A DNA stretch of 64,000 nucleotides from contig JAJGOT010000047.1 of NCBI GenBank assembly GCA_022457155.1, forward strand, positions 442,001 to 506,000, given 5' to 3'. Position numbers and translations under genes: made by a program. A model generated the notes under the pieces. The model was not told where the DNA came from. It saw nothing but the letters and a program-made list of their open reading frames with translations, and did no database searches. Positions 1 through 10,653 of this stretch are shown here, piece by piece (within the stretch, counting starts at the first letter, position 1; every line of letters starts with the position of its first letter). The DNA is from Cladopsammia gracilis (Eukaryota > Cnidaria > Anthozoa > Scleractinia > Dendrophylliidae).

Positions 1-429
1 CCGACAGCGTGATTTACTCGTCCGAGGGCGGGCTAATATCTAATTAGTTAAAACAGGGGTTGTTTATAGCAGTCTTAGCAGTCAGGTACGTAGGAATCGC
101 GGCACGAAAACTTATTATATTCTCGCTTACGCATCTTCACATTAGTTTTTAGGACGACTAGTTTACTCTGTCTTTCCCATAAATTAAAAAAAAAAAAGGT
201 TCCAAAATATATATTTTTTTTATTCGCTCTGCCGTCATTATTTTTTCCCATCTGGCGAATACCGCGCCAGAAAATCCTTTCGATCCAGCATTTGATGTTT
301 CAGTTGATGTTTCTCTACCACCCTTTCTGGTATGGCGCATAGTGTTGGCTTGGCTCACGAATCATGAGCATAACTAAAACTACGTCGCGAGGTAGTTTTG
401 ATCTAAGCCAGACGGAACACATTTAGCCT

Positions 430-660
430 TAAGCCTGGTTCACACTAGCGACATAACGACATAACAACATGGACATACATAATTACATAAAGAAAAGATC
501 AGTTTTTTCCTTATGTCATTATGTCCATGTTATTATGTTCCTATTATGTCGTTATGTTGTGTTGTTCACACTGGTGACATAAAATATCGATATGCGTCGT
601 GTTTTGAATTTGCGTGACCTCGCCGTTATGTCTTTATGTCGCCAGTGTGAACCAGGCTTA
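430..660. mobile_element. Foldback MITE with TIRs TAAGCCTGGTTCACACT
   Basis: Left end TAAGCCTGGTTCACACT and right end AGTGTGAACCAGGCTTA are near-perfect inverted copies. The interior is a long series of gacataac/gttatgtc units that also fold back. A partial second inverted copy follows at about 661-785. No coding capacity is seen. The ends resemble those of the element at 12963-13443, so the two may belong to one superfamily. Confidence 0.7.
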
Positions 661-818
661 TGTTCACGACATATAAACGACATAACGGCTAGGTCACGGA
701 AAACCAAACATAACCTTTATATCGATGTTTTATGTCACCAGTGTCAACAACACAACATAACGACAGTAGTTATGTTTCTAGAGTAGAAAAGAATTGAGTG
801 CTCGAAAGAACCTAGGGC

Positions 819-1246
819 GCCCCCCCCCCCCCCCCGGGGGCGGGGGTACTCCCTATAATGGGCTATACGGGGATGCTTCGCCCGAAAGGGGTACCTTTTT
901 TAGGCTGGAGGTATATGAAAGGGTCGGGATTTCACGAAGAATAGAAAACGGTATCGAAAACACGAGTTGAAGTATAAAAAACGTAGGGAAAACTGTGATT
1001 TAAGTATTATAAAAGGGGCCTTTCAAAATATATCAAACAGACGCACGTAAAGGCTATATGAAAGGGGTACCATTTTCAATGAAAGGTATATGAAAGGGGT
1101 ACCATTTTCAATGAAAGGTATATATATGAAAGGGGTACCTTTTTCTGTCAAAAACGGTACATGAAAGGGTAATTATTAGGGTTTGGACCTCGGGGCGGAG
1201 CATCCCCGTACAAAATTTTGTTGAGTACCCCCCCACCCCCCGGGGA
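819..1246. mobile_element. GC-ended foldback element with internal tandem repeats
   Basis: Starts with a poly-C/poly-G block followed by a ggggtactcc motif and ends with an inverted counterpart (gagtaccccc, then a C/G run). Inside, a unit containing tatgaaaggggtacc is repeated in tandem at about 1055-1140. It is a non-coding MITE-like element. Another element with G-rich inverted ends lies at 54368-54684. Confidence 0.6.
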
Positions 1247-1465
1247 CCTAAGGGCTTGACAAATGAGATTACATCACAGAAGCAGCAAGCTCGAGCTCCT
1301 TTTTTTTCTTTTTGCTTAATTATAAAGATTTTATGCGTGTTTCGTATTAAAACCGCCTTAATTTTAAGAACCAGGCACGAAACATGTTTGAAACAGACAC
1401 CCAATGTGACAAATGCAATTACAAACATGTTCAGGGAAACGTGTTTCGTTCAAGCGCGTTTACTC

Positions 1466-1472
1466 TATAAAA
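1466..1472 (+). promoter_or_regulatory. Putative TATA box of the cysteine-rich gene
   Basis: TATAAAA lies about 90 bases upstream of the ATG at 1561 on the same strand. That would give a short 5' UTR of roughly 60 bases. The spacing is plausible for an RNA polymerase II core promoter, but no other element is visible. Confidence 0.35.
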
Positions 1473-1560
1473 CAGCTATCGGCGTTAGTGTGAACCCAGC
1501 TTTTGTATCTGCTAAAATAGGGAATTGTATATTATTTGTATTTTTAGGGAGTTGAAAACA

Positions 1561-3018
1561 ATGGAGTTACTGCTAGTGCAGCTTCTCGTTGTCGTTCTCG
1601 TCGCCATTGTGAACCATACTGCGGCCGTCTTTGATGAAAGACATTGTTTCTTGAGACAAAACAGGACGTGCTATCAGTATTCAATCACAAGAAGACGAAG
1701 TATGACCTGCTCAGTGACTGGCAAGATATTCAAGCAATGTCAGCAGATCTGCAATGCAGGAAATTGCGATCTCACTTGCTCTTCTCCAGATTCGTGCAAA
1801 CAGCAATGTTTTGGCAGCCTCTGCAAATCTCTAAATTGCAATGCAAAGACTTGCAATCAATATTGTATTCGTGGGCGTTGTAACATGATGTGCACTTCCG
1901 ACGAATGCATTCAGACGTGTGAAGTCGGTGGATGTGAAATGAAGTGTCCTGAGAATGCCAAGCGTTGCATACAGAAATGCAGTCGAGGAAACTGCAAAAT
2001 GCATTGTCCGTCCGGGGTGCGATATTGCCAGCAGATATGCGAATCAGGGAGATGTACAATGCTCTGTGATGGAAAAGAATGCGCTCGTTCTTGTCGGAGA
2101 AGCAATTGCATTTACAGCGCTCAACCTGTAAATGTAACTGCGTTAGCTGTCGTATCAACCTGCAATCAAGCAATCGCTCACAGGGAGAACATTTGCTATC
2201 AGCACTGTATGAATGGAGACTGTGAACTCGAGCCTGTTAAGAATTATTCAATGCAGAGCCAAGCATGTTACGGAGGCAATTGCATCCTGAGGTGCAATGC
2301 AGAGGACAAGTGCAGCCAGGTTTGTGTCGGAAGAAAATGTCAGCTCATTACCTGTACGTCAGACGTTTGCATTCAAGAATGCATTTCTGGAGGTTGCCAT
2401 ATGGAATGCTACTCAAGGATCTGCACTCAGATTTGCAGAGGAGGAAATTGCAAGATGGGCTGCTTATCCTCAAGCTCCAAACTCTGTTATCAGACCTGCA
2501 CTGGAGGAGGTTGTACTACCTCCTGTGAGGGTGAAAATTGCAACCCCAGATGCTTTGGCGGGCAATGCAGGCACGCGGTCTACCAGCCTCCAGGCATAAC
2601 AACGAAAGCAACTTGTGACAACATTTCGGATGATACGTGCGTCCAAACATGTCCATCAAAGATTGGTTGTGCTTTGGCGAACAGGCCTACCAACCCATTA
2701 CAAATCTCCAACCAGACTTGCGCCGATGGGTTCTGCTTGCTAAATTGCACGGGTTCCGATATTTGCTACCAGAACTGCTCCGGTAAGAAGTGCTACACGG
2801 CATCGTGCAATGCAAGAGAGTGCACGCAGGTTTGCAACGGGGAGGATTGCGGCTTGATGGAGTGTGATGCAGATACGTGTACACAGAGGTGTTTTGGAAG
2901 GGGATGTCATCTAAAGTGCCATCCTTCTGTCCAGGTCTGTAATCAGATTTGTATAGCCGAGAAAGGCAGGTGCTTTCACGAGTGTTGGGCACACGAATGT
3001 AATGTAATTTTGCTGTAG
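1561..3018 (+). CDS. Secreted cysteine-rich repeat protein
   Basis: A single-exon reading frame of 485 residues. I place the start at 1561, not the upstream in-frame ATG at 1525, because it gives a classical signal peptide (MELLLVQLLVVVLVAIVNHT, cleavage near residue 24). The mature part contains 80 cysteines, all after the signal peptide, arranged in about a dozen degenerate units of the form C-x3-C-x2-G-x-C-x-M-x-C (for example CIQTCEVGGCEMKC). Three blocks of such units are separated by short cysteine-poor linkers near residues 190-225 and 340-390. Several N-x-S/T sites are present. No membrane anchor follows, so the product is probably exported and disulphide-rich: matrix, mucus, cuticle-like or defensive. 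I do not recognise the family, and no catalytic domain is visible. The absence of introns in so long a frame is unusual beside its neighbours. Confidence 0.85.
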   Translation: MELLLVQLLVVVLVAIVNHTAAVFDERHCFLRQNRTCYQYSITRRRSMTCSVTGKIFKQCQQICNAGNCDLTCSSPDSCKQQCFGSLCKSLNCNAKTCNQYCIRGRCNMMCTSDECIQTCEVGGCEMKCPENAKRCIQKCSRGNCKMHCPSGVRYCQQICESGRCTMLCDGKECARSCRRSNCIYSAQPVNVTALAVVSTCNQAIAHRENICYQHCMNGDCELEPVKNYSMQSQACYGGNCILRCNAEDKCSQVCVGRKCQLITCTSDVCIQECISGGCHMECYSRICTQICRGGNCKMGCLSSSSKLCYQTCTGGGCTTSCEGENCNPRCFGGQCRHAVYQPPGITTKATCDNISDDTCVQTCPSKIGCALANRPTNPLQISNQTCADGFCLLNCTGSDICYQNCSGKKCYTASCNARECTQVCNGEDCGLMECDADTCTQRCFGRGCHLKCHPSVQVCNQICIAEKGRCFHECWAHECNVILL

Positions 3019-3059
3019 CATCATAATAGGAATGGTCAAATCAATGAACATGTACAGTA

Positions 3060-3700
3060 GATACGCGGATTTGGCTGATTTATGGTCAAAACTTATCGAT
3101 TTTTCAAAGACACGGAGTACAACTTGAAAGATTTCGCCTAAAGTTTTCAATTTACAATCCATTTCCATTCTGCCACCCGCCGCTAAAATCACCACCAATA
3201 TGGTGACTGTTACCAAAACTGGACCATTTTTTCTTTAATTTCCTTTAATACAAATGTGTCTTTTGGCTTTTCAAAGTTATATTACAATCTGGTGACATGA
3301 CGCCTTTAAAGAGGCATTGTCACGCAGATTTTGCTGTGTTTTGGTCAAAATACACTAAATAGTTGACAAAGTACCTTTGCTCAAACATAAAATTGCCTTT
3401 AGAACACCAAGAAGATAATATCAAGTGATTTAAAGGAAGAACAAACCATAATAAGTTTTTTGGTGATTTTTCCCACGACACTTGGGAGGAATTTGAAAAA
3501 ACTGGCCATTTTTTTCAAGTTGCAATCCATTTCCATCCTGGCCATCCGCAGCCAAAGATAACAAGTTCTAGCTTCTGTGCACTAGTGGAGTATTTGTTAA
3601 CAAAACTGGACCATTATTTGAAGGTTTCCTTTGAAACAAATATATTTTTTGGCTTTTCAAAGTGATACTAAAAATAGGTGACATTGCCCCTTCAAAGGTG
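3060..3700. repeat. Tandem pair of interspersed repeats (related copy at 7985-8370)
   Basis: Two diverged copies lie in tandem (about 3060-3325 and 3325-3700). Shared marks are a tttggtcaaaa start, tttccattctg/tttccatcctg, aaaactggaccatt and a ggcttttcaaagt end. A third copy lies at about 7985-8370. No coding potential is seen. Confidence 0.6.
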
Positions 3701-5608
3701 GCTTGAAGACATTCTGAAGTGAACGGTTGACCAGAAGCGTATGGTTGGAAAGAGAAAAAAAGAGAAAAAAGAGGCGCAGTGAAAATGGCAGGTTCTTCCT
3801 ATATTTTTCAGCACCGACAATGATTGTATTGTTTTTAAATTTCTTATAATCCGTCATAGAATGCTTTTAGTTCAGTTGTTAAAATCATTCCAGGATAGAC
3901 GGTTAGTTTGTGCTTGTCTGTGGCTGTAGGGTTTTCCGATGTACAGATAAGTGAGGAAACAATTAATGTTGGGGTGTGTTTTTCTTTTGGGAAAATCCAA
4001 ATCCGGATCTTTCAACCCAAAAATAGATTTTACGTTTCTTTAACCTTTTAGCTCCAAAGAGTGCCAACAATAGACATTCAAGAAAAATTCCAAAGTTTAT
4101 TTTGTAAAATACTGTAAAACAAATGGTACCATGCAAAAGTACGGCCGCAGAGGTTTCATTTGAATGGTGACAAGATAGGATTTCGTCCACAGACGTAACT
4201 GAAAAGTTAGAACTGTATTACATGTCTCCATAATTGACTCTGGGAGTGTAAGGGTTAATAAAACGAAAATCCATTCTTGGGATAGATTCACTGGATGGAA
4301 TCTGAATCCGGATTCTTAGAATTTATGATCCCGGCGTTTCTTTGGGAAAGGATTCGAAAAGAGTACTAGTCTTGTGATCAGCGTCAGATGTACATGGATC
4401 GACATGCGCGTCGTGGTTGCTATGACATAAAAATCCATTTTCGGATTTAGCGTTTCCGAGTATTAATAATGAATCCGTCTGCTCTATAATATGAATCCGG
4501 ATTCTAATTTTCCAAAAAAGAAATACCACGCAAACTTATTAAATATGTAAATTCTACCGAGGTGGTGTCATTAATGACATTCCGACCGTGGAATTGTTGG
4601 TCGGTTTGGCTCAACAGTCCTCCTCATAGGCTATTGGGTCATATAAAAGGAAACGGACGCTGTCATAATTTCACTTGAGCAGGAAATCCGAAATGCTAAG
4701 TAGTGGCACCCGCCCACCCACCCTTGTTTCAGCCGGGGTTGATCCCCACTTCCTCCTGCTTCTTCGTGCCGGAGCTTTTCCGGTCGGAGTTTCCATTCTA
4801 TTCCTCCTTAATGACAATGACTGAGGTAGAATAATACTCTATGAACGTTAATAAATTCAAGACTTGAAGAATTGTCAATATTTTTAAAGAACACATTAGT
4901 ACTGTCATAACTTATCAGAGTGACAACGCGGTCTTATCTTTTATTTTGTAGATTATTGTGCCAATAAAATATTTGGAACAAATCGACAGCGGCTCCATTA
5001 TCCGTACCGGAGTTTTATTTTTTACAGTTTTGTGCAACACAATAATTTTGCTACTTTACGACTGAAAGAAAAAATTTAAAAGAATCTTGGCTTAAGCTCC
5101 GACCGGCAGACGGTGCATGATAATAGTCGATGAGAGTTGGGAGTGAGAGCGTTTTGATCCCAAACTATCATCATGATAGCCATCGTTGACTATCATGGGT
5201 CTATCATGCTTGCGAGCAAACGGTGCATGATAGCGCATGACAGTTGGTCAAAAGTCACATGAGCAAAATACTATTACGCGACGAATAAGCAACTTGTTGG
5301 CTAATATTTTCTTCCTTTTCGGGCCTCGACAGACACTGTTGACGTTTTGCGATTATTTTGGTAGAGCTACAGCTTAGCCCGATACTTGTAAGTGGCAACA
5401 GCTGATTAAAATTTTGAACTCTTCATCAACTATCATGTGCTCGCTGAAACGATCAAAACTACCTTCAACAACAGTGAAAATTTTGAACACGTTCAAAGAA
5501 AATGATAGCGCCCGAGAATTTATGATATTTCGTGTTCAAACGGGAGCGCGAGTTTCAACTGTAATCGACTATCATGCCCCATTTGATCGGGGTTTTAAGG
5601 TGTGATTG
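3701..5608. repeat. Non-coding interval with short palindromic repeats
   Basis: No convincing gene. Three aatccggat-centred motifs (near 4005, 4310 and 4495) look like remnants of a foldback family. At 5115-5600 the words atgatag and ctatcat alternate many times, suggesting a degraded inverted-repeat element that reaches the 3' end of the BTB gene. Short open frames here look random. Confidence 0.4.
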
Positions 5609-6994
5609 TTAATCCAGGTTATAAAATAATATTTCCAGTATTTGTCTTGACTGCCCCTCGAACCTGAACTCAATTCCTTCGCACTTGACAAACTTCATTG
5701 GAATCCCTCTATTTGGAGATGCTCTTGCCTCGTCGTTTCCAACTATTGTAACCTTGACATTGAACTGAGCCTCTCTAGAAACGAGGAATGGTTTAGGAAC
5801 TAGCACATCAAATCCAACCCTGCTGCTTAACTGCCCCGGGGGTCTCCCCACAGTAAACGTACCACGCAAACTAGATACCTCCTCTTTCAATCCATGACAC
5901 CTTGAAACCCTGATCTGCACCGAGAAGTATTTTCCCACATCTTTATGGGCGTAAAGGCGAACTCCTGCAAAGTAGACTTCTTTACTTGTGGAGAACTTGA
6001 GGCTTTCAGATACGGAGACGAAACTCTCTGTGCTGGGATATGTCTGATTTTCCCTGTATCTATAACAACGTGACAACTCCACGCCTGAGCTTTGCGATTG
6101 AAGCAGCGGCCCGCGTGGAATGCATGAAAATTTCATTTCGGGATCACGTACGGCGCCCTGTTTATGGAAAAGATACACTTGTGAGGCTTCTTTCTCAGTA
6201 AGAATTCCTGTTGGTACTACGATTTCACCAAACAGTCGAGGCGGCATCATAGGAAAACGTATCAAATAGATCGCATCCTTTAAAACCTTTCTCATCTTTT
6301 CGCCTGTGGGCTGCAAACCTCGCGCTTTGCAATTTGCGGCCGCCCATCTCTTAACAGCATTAAAAACAGCGCATTCTCCATCCACTAAAGTTAAAGCATC
6401 TCTCATGAGAAGAGATGACAGTGTATCGTGACTAATCCAGAGCAGACCCTCGCTCTGGAGACAGGCACTTGTCTTGGCTTCTAACAGCTTCCAGCAGCGT
6501 TGCTCGAGATGCGTTTCCGAGAACAACCTGGCGTGCTCTAAGATCCTGAAAACGTTGCTTTCTCTCAGCTCCGCTTCCAAGAAACGGCAGCAATTTTCTG
6601 CCAGAAAAGGCACGATATATTTCTTCGCCAAATACAACAGCTCGAACACGTTTCCAGAGGTCAAGTGCACTTCATCTGAATACAAATACCGAAGAAATTC
6701 GATGAAACTCCGAGGATCGCAGTCGGAGAGCGGAATTTCTTCTCTGGCGTCGGCCATGTTGCTGTAAAACATGGCGTTGAAAACAGGACTGCAAAGCGAT
6801 AGCAAAAACTTGTGAGCATAGATAATTTCACGACCATTCCTGTTATTAGGGTTTGGATCGTTCATCACAAACTTGACATCGCTCATAAGAGGATTATTTA
6901 TCAAAAGCGCTGTCCTTTCTCGAATGGTCCTCTTTTCTGTTGGGCAGTTTTCGCAGGAGGCAGAACTACCTGCCGGGCACGTTGCAGATGCCAT
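5609..6994 (-). CDS. BTB-BACK-PHR domain protein, BTBD3/BTBD6 type
   Basis: A 461-residue frame. Residues ~28-142 form a BTB/POZ domain (MSDVKFVM, HKFLLSLCSPVF, FLRYLYSDEV, AKKYIVPFLAENC). The BACK domain follows at ~145-245 (RCWKLLEAK, LFGEIV downstream). A C-terminal PHR beta-sandwich runs to the stop (RYRENQ, VYFAGVRLYAH, EILFYN). This order and length match animal BTBD1/2/3/6 proteins, which act as substrate adaptors of Cullin-3 ubiquitin ligases and are implicated in neural development. Nearly the whole protein is in one exon. The ATG at 6994 is preceded by a good splice acceptor (TTTTCTTAG, exon starting at 6997), so translation may begin in an upstream exon at 7380-7442. The exact paralogue cannot be decided by eye. 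Confidence 0.9.
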   Translation of the reverse strand: MASATCPAGSSASCENCPTEKRTIRERTALLINNPLMSDVKFVMNDPNPNNRNGREIIYAHKFLLSLCSPVFNAMFYSNMADAREEIPLSDCDPRSFIEFLRYLYSDEVHLTSGNVFELLYLAKKYIVPFLAENCCRFLEAELRESNVFRILEHARLFSETHLEQRCWKLLEAKTSACLQSEGLLWISHDTLSSLLMRDALTLVDGECAVFNAVKRWAAANCKARGLQPTGEKMRKVLKDAIYLIRFPMMPPRLFGEIVVPTGILTEKEASQVYLFHKQGAVRDPEMKFSCIPRGPLLQSQSSGVELSRCYRYRENQTYPSTESFVSVSESLKFSTSKEVYFAGVRLYAHKDVGKYFSVQIRVSRCHGLKEEVSSLRGTFTVGRPPGQLSSRVGFDVLVPKPFLVSREAQFNVKVTIVGNDEARASPNRGIPMKFVKCEGIEFRFEGQSRQILEILFYNLD

Positions 6995-7379
6995 GTTCTA
7001 AGAAAACAGGCACTATTAGTTAATCTAAATTCACAAGTGGAGGTACTTCAGGTGAACAGATATTTTAATCAGTGTAGCAACGAATAAATTCCAGTCTGGT
7101 CCATGCAGATAATCAGTTTTGTTCGGTTGAATTCACACGAATCGCCTGTTAAAACAAAACTTCCCCCCGGGGGGCCTATGAAATGTGGAATTTATTTTGT
7201 ATACATCTGTTTTGAAGTGCCAAAACAAAACTTCGATATTCGGCATGCGTCGTCTTTGTTAAGAACAGTCATCCTTACATGTTCCTTATAGTGAACCTTA
7301 AATGGACATTTTTAACATCATATATCTCATTATCTGTATTATATTCCATATTCTATTAAAGGAGATTCGGTGTACTCAC

Positions 7380-7442
7380 GAACATACTCTGTTCATTAAA
7401 CAATTTTTGATATGGAACGCCGCCTTTGAAATTATCATCCAT
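7380..7442 (-). CDS. Candidate first coding exon of the BTB-PHR gene
   Basis: ATG in a strong context (AACCATGG) opens 21 codons ending in a GTGAGT donor. The exon is phase 0 and joins in frame to the acceptor at 6997, adding MDDNFKGGVPYQKLFNEQSM plus two residues before the internal ATG. Without transcript evidence it could instead be chance or 5' UTR. The BTB protein is functional-looking with or without it. Confidence 0.45.
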
Positions 7443-7984
7443 GGTTATCATTTATAAACTAACCTCTCGAAACCTCAGAATAACCAAAACATCCCTATCG
7501 GTCTTTGGGTCACATTTGGGTTATGTGATGTAGTTCTAGATAACGTTTAAACGTTTAAATTTCAGTATTTGCAAAACAGAACAGCTTGATTTTTTTTATG
7601 AAAATGGATTTGACGCTCTTGAGCGCGAAAGGTTTACAATGCGTTATTCTAGTTGCATCTTGCTATGGTCGTTCCCTTGTACTACAGCAACGGTCCGACG
7701 GGAAACGTGCCACAATTTTTTCCTTGTCTAATAGATACAGTGATATCGCTTATTGCTGGCCGGTAACGAAGCTGATAACTCTCCAAATTAGTGCCCTCCC
7801 TGAGTAAACCTCTCTACGGATACCAAACATCCACATCAGAGTCTTCATCGCGGGCTGCTCACAGTTGAAATAACAAAGCTCACTTCTTGAGGGATGCGAT
7901 ATCCGAGAAGAGACCTAAGACTTTGAAAGAAACATTAAAAAATATATATAATTATAATTCCATCTGACAAACGGACACCAAAAT

Positions 7985-8370
7985 TGCCGTTTTAAACGTT
8001 TTCGGGCAAAACTTCCCTAAATAAAAACTAAGTACCTTTGGCATGCACTACGTGCCTACAATAGGATAGGAAGATATCAAGAGAATTTTCCAAGAGAGAA
8101 TCAACAGTAATCTGCGTTTTAGCGAGTTTTCCAATACACAAGGCGATAAACATCAAAGAATGGCCCAATTTTTTCAGTTGCAATCTATTTCCATTCTAGC
8201 CATCTGCAGCCCAAGACACTTATTTTCACTTTTATAGCACTAGTAGAATAATTTTAAACAAACCTGTGCCATTATGTTTGGGTGTCCAATGATATAAATG
8301 TATTTTGGGGCTTTTTAAAACACTAAAAATACTGACATTAAGACCCTTTAAGTGTGGCGTGAAGAGCTAA
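7985..8370. repeat. Third copy of the 3060-3700 interspersed repeat
   Basis: It shares acttccctaaataaaaactaa-like and tttccattctagccatctgc-like blocks and a cttttt-aaa-cact ending with the copies at 3060-3700. It is strongly diverged and non-coding. Confidence 0.5.
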
Positions 8371-9880
8371 CATTCTACTACCTAGGGTACTTTCCTGCAT
8401 AGCTGTTATGCCACATCTTGATATTTTCCGTTAATTCCAGACATGATGGCCAGTGTCAGCTAGTTTCGGTATTGTACTGAAGGAAAAGGCTTTAAATTTT
8501 AATTTATAGAGATATGATGATATTTCAATACTCAGACGTTCGGATGAGCGCAATCTGCACCCGGTATGCCAAAGAGAACTGAAACAATTACATCCATAAC
8601 AACTAGCGAAGCCCACCCCATTTACTTAACAGGACAAGTAATACTGTCTACATTCAAACTCCCTATTAAGCGGTCACTTAACAAATCCCCAGAATTTAAT
8701 CGCTCCCCATGCCATATTTACTGTGAACTTGACCTAGCTCTTTTAAGTACCTAGTTTAAGAATTACATTTTTATAAAAGGAAACCAATATTGTCGTCATC
8801 CAAAAAACAAAAACAAAAAAACATCAAGGAGCGATTCATTGAAGAAGAAATGTATCCCTGTAATCATTTACGATAAACATAAAAGTGATTCAGCTTTCAA
8901 GCTGCTTGGTTTTTATGTACAATAAACGCATCTATATATCGCCTTTACCTGCAGCTAGCTAGGGTAAGTCGATTTGCAGTTAGACTGTACGGGAAAGCTC
9001 TTAAGGAGCACTCCACCTTGCCAACCCATGCATGCACTTATCCGGTGCTCTAGTTGCAAATACGGTAATTCTGTCCTTTAATTTCCTTATGTTTGGGGAC
9101 ATTATAGAAATTAAAGTATACGGTGTTAATTTAAACCACCCAAAGCCGCGCCCACGGGTAAGTCACACCCCTTTTGAAGACCACTAAACTGATTTGCATT
9201 AAAAAACACAGAATAGATTATCTATTCGTGTATAACAGTAAACAGTTTTTAATGCCGTACTTTTGAGATATTTATAGCTAAAGGTAACATGCCAAATAAT
9301 GACATTTGGTTACATTTTCATGCTGTGTCTATAGAAATAATATTACTAATGTTGGTCTGACTATCTAACTGGCCTCAATCTTTGCTAGCTCCCTGGTACT
9401 TCTGATGGCAATTCTCGATATCCTAGCATCTTACTTCTGCAAAATCATGGACAAAAAACGCATCCATAACTGACTCACTAGACTGTACACAGTCCCCCAA
9501 ATTTCCCGTGTGTTTGTCCAGTTTAATCGTTGAGTTTGCTTTACTGCCATCCCATCACGGTGCGCTAAAAAATGAGGAGAGTACACAAACACTGCTCATG
9601 AAAGTGAAGACAACGTGGAGTGGGGGAGGAGCGCCTGAATCCATTCCCCGCCCCTACCTACTGAGCATTTTTTTTATTCTCCCCAGTTTTAAGCACACCG
9701 TTGAGTTTCAAGGATCGATCTCGACTAACACACTGGAAAACAGCTTCCTGACTCCATGATTGGTACATGTAGGAGTGTTGTTCAGTTCTTTTCTATGCAT
9801 ATATGGTTTCCGCCACCTGCACAGCTCAGTTTTGAGCTGCGACAGACTGCAGAACGGGAAGTTGCGGGTCCGAAACCCGA
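8371..9880. other. Gene-free interval
   Basis: I see no conserved reading frame, RNA gene or clear repeat end here. The short open frames have no protein-like composition. It lies between the BTB gene and the repeat cluster beyond the last detectable LRRC74-like exon, so the 3' end of the LRRC74-like gene could fall inside it unrecognised. Confidence 0.4.
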
Positions 9881-9883
9881 CCA

Positions 9884-10112
9884 GGGGCCCGTTTCTCGAA
9901 ACTCCAGGTAACTTTTCGGGCCCGAAGCCAAATATTGAAATCAAAATCTAAAGAATAAAAGCGCGGGTCGTAGCGAACAAACCAGTCCATTTTGTTTTGC
10001 TAACTGATAGTTTTATCGTATTATCTGCAAAACGTTTAAAACCTCGATCTTCAATGAAAATAAAACAGCTTTCCGTGTCCGGTAATTACCGGGTCTTTCG
10101 AGAAACGGCCCC
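9884..10112. mobile_element. MITE with TIR GGGGCCCGTTTCTCGAAA
   Basis: Left end ggggcccgtttctcgaaa and right end tttcgagaaacggcccc are inverted copies about 230 bp apart. Related half-copies occur near 11826-11870 and a diverged full copy at 20311-20525. Non-coding. Confidence 0.65.
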
Positions 10113-10143
10113 CAGACCTCCAACCAGGATCTTTTAAACAGCT

Positions 10144-10290
10144 GGCCCCGGTTGTTCAAAAGGTGGATAGCGCTATCCACCGGATAAACCACTATCCAGT
10201 GGATATATATTAACAAAATCCATTGTGTTATCCGCTGGATAGTGATTTATCCGGTGGATAGCACTATCCACCGTTGGAACAACCGGGGCC
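10144..10290. mobile_element. 147-bp foldback MITE, family of three in this window
   Basis: Ends GGCCCCGGTTGTTC and GAACAACCGGGGCC are perfect inverted copies. The interior carries alternating ggatagc/gctatcc words. The same family occurs at 23957-24109 and, degraded, at about 56065-56216. Confidence 0.75.
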
Positions 10291-10400
10291 TGGTAAGATC
10301 ATGCTGGATATGGTCAGCACCTTGTCTCAATTAAAATGATTGCGTCATAGGGCCGTGTCCTTAACCTTTTCACACTAAAATAGTAGTACAGGGGACGTTA
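10290..10400 (+). repeat. SINE-like fragment
   Basis: The block ggtaagatcatgctgg...tgtctcaatt...atgattgcgtcat is closely similar to the tail region of the tRNA-like repeat at about 18160-18250. This indicates a dispersed SINE-type family truncated here by the neighbouring MITE. Confidence 0.45.
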
Positions 10401-10653
10401 AAGAACCTATTCACTTTTAATCTGAGTATCGGAGTCCTTCCTTAGGGAAGGGGGACATGTTAATTCACTCTCCGAAAATGTCCCCGTTAGAAAGGACTTT
10501 CTATAGGGGATTGCTTTCTGTTTTCTGTGACAAATTCAATAAACTAAACTATGGTTTTGAACCGTTTTGATAGGATATTTGGAAGTGTTTCGTTAGGCTG
10601 TATACCAGTTTTAGTTGATGCAACTGACTAATCAGGAATCAAATGATACTCAC

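Noticed and set aside
1108..1555. Frames on both strands before the cysteine-rich gene
   Set aside because: They overlap the repeat at 819-1246 or the promoter region and have no protein-like features.
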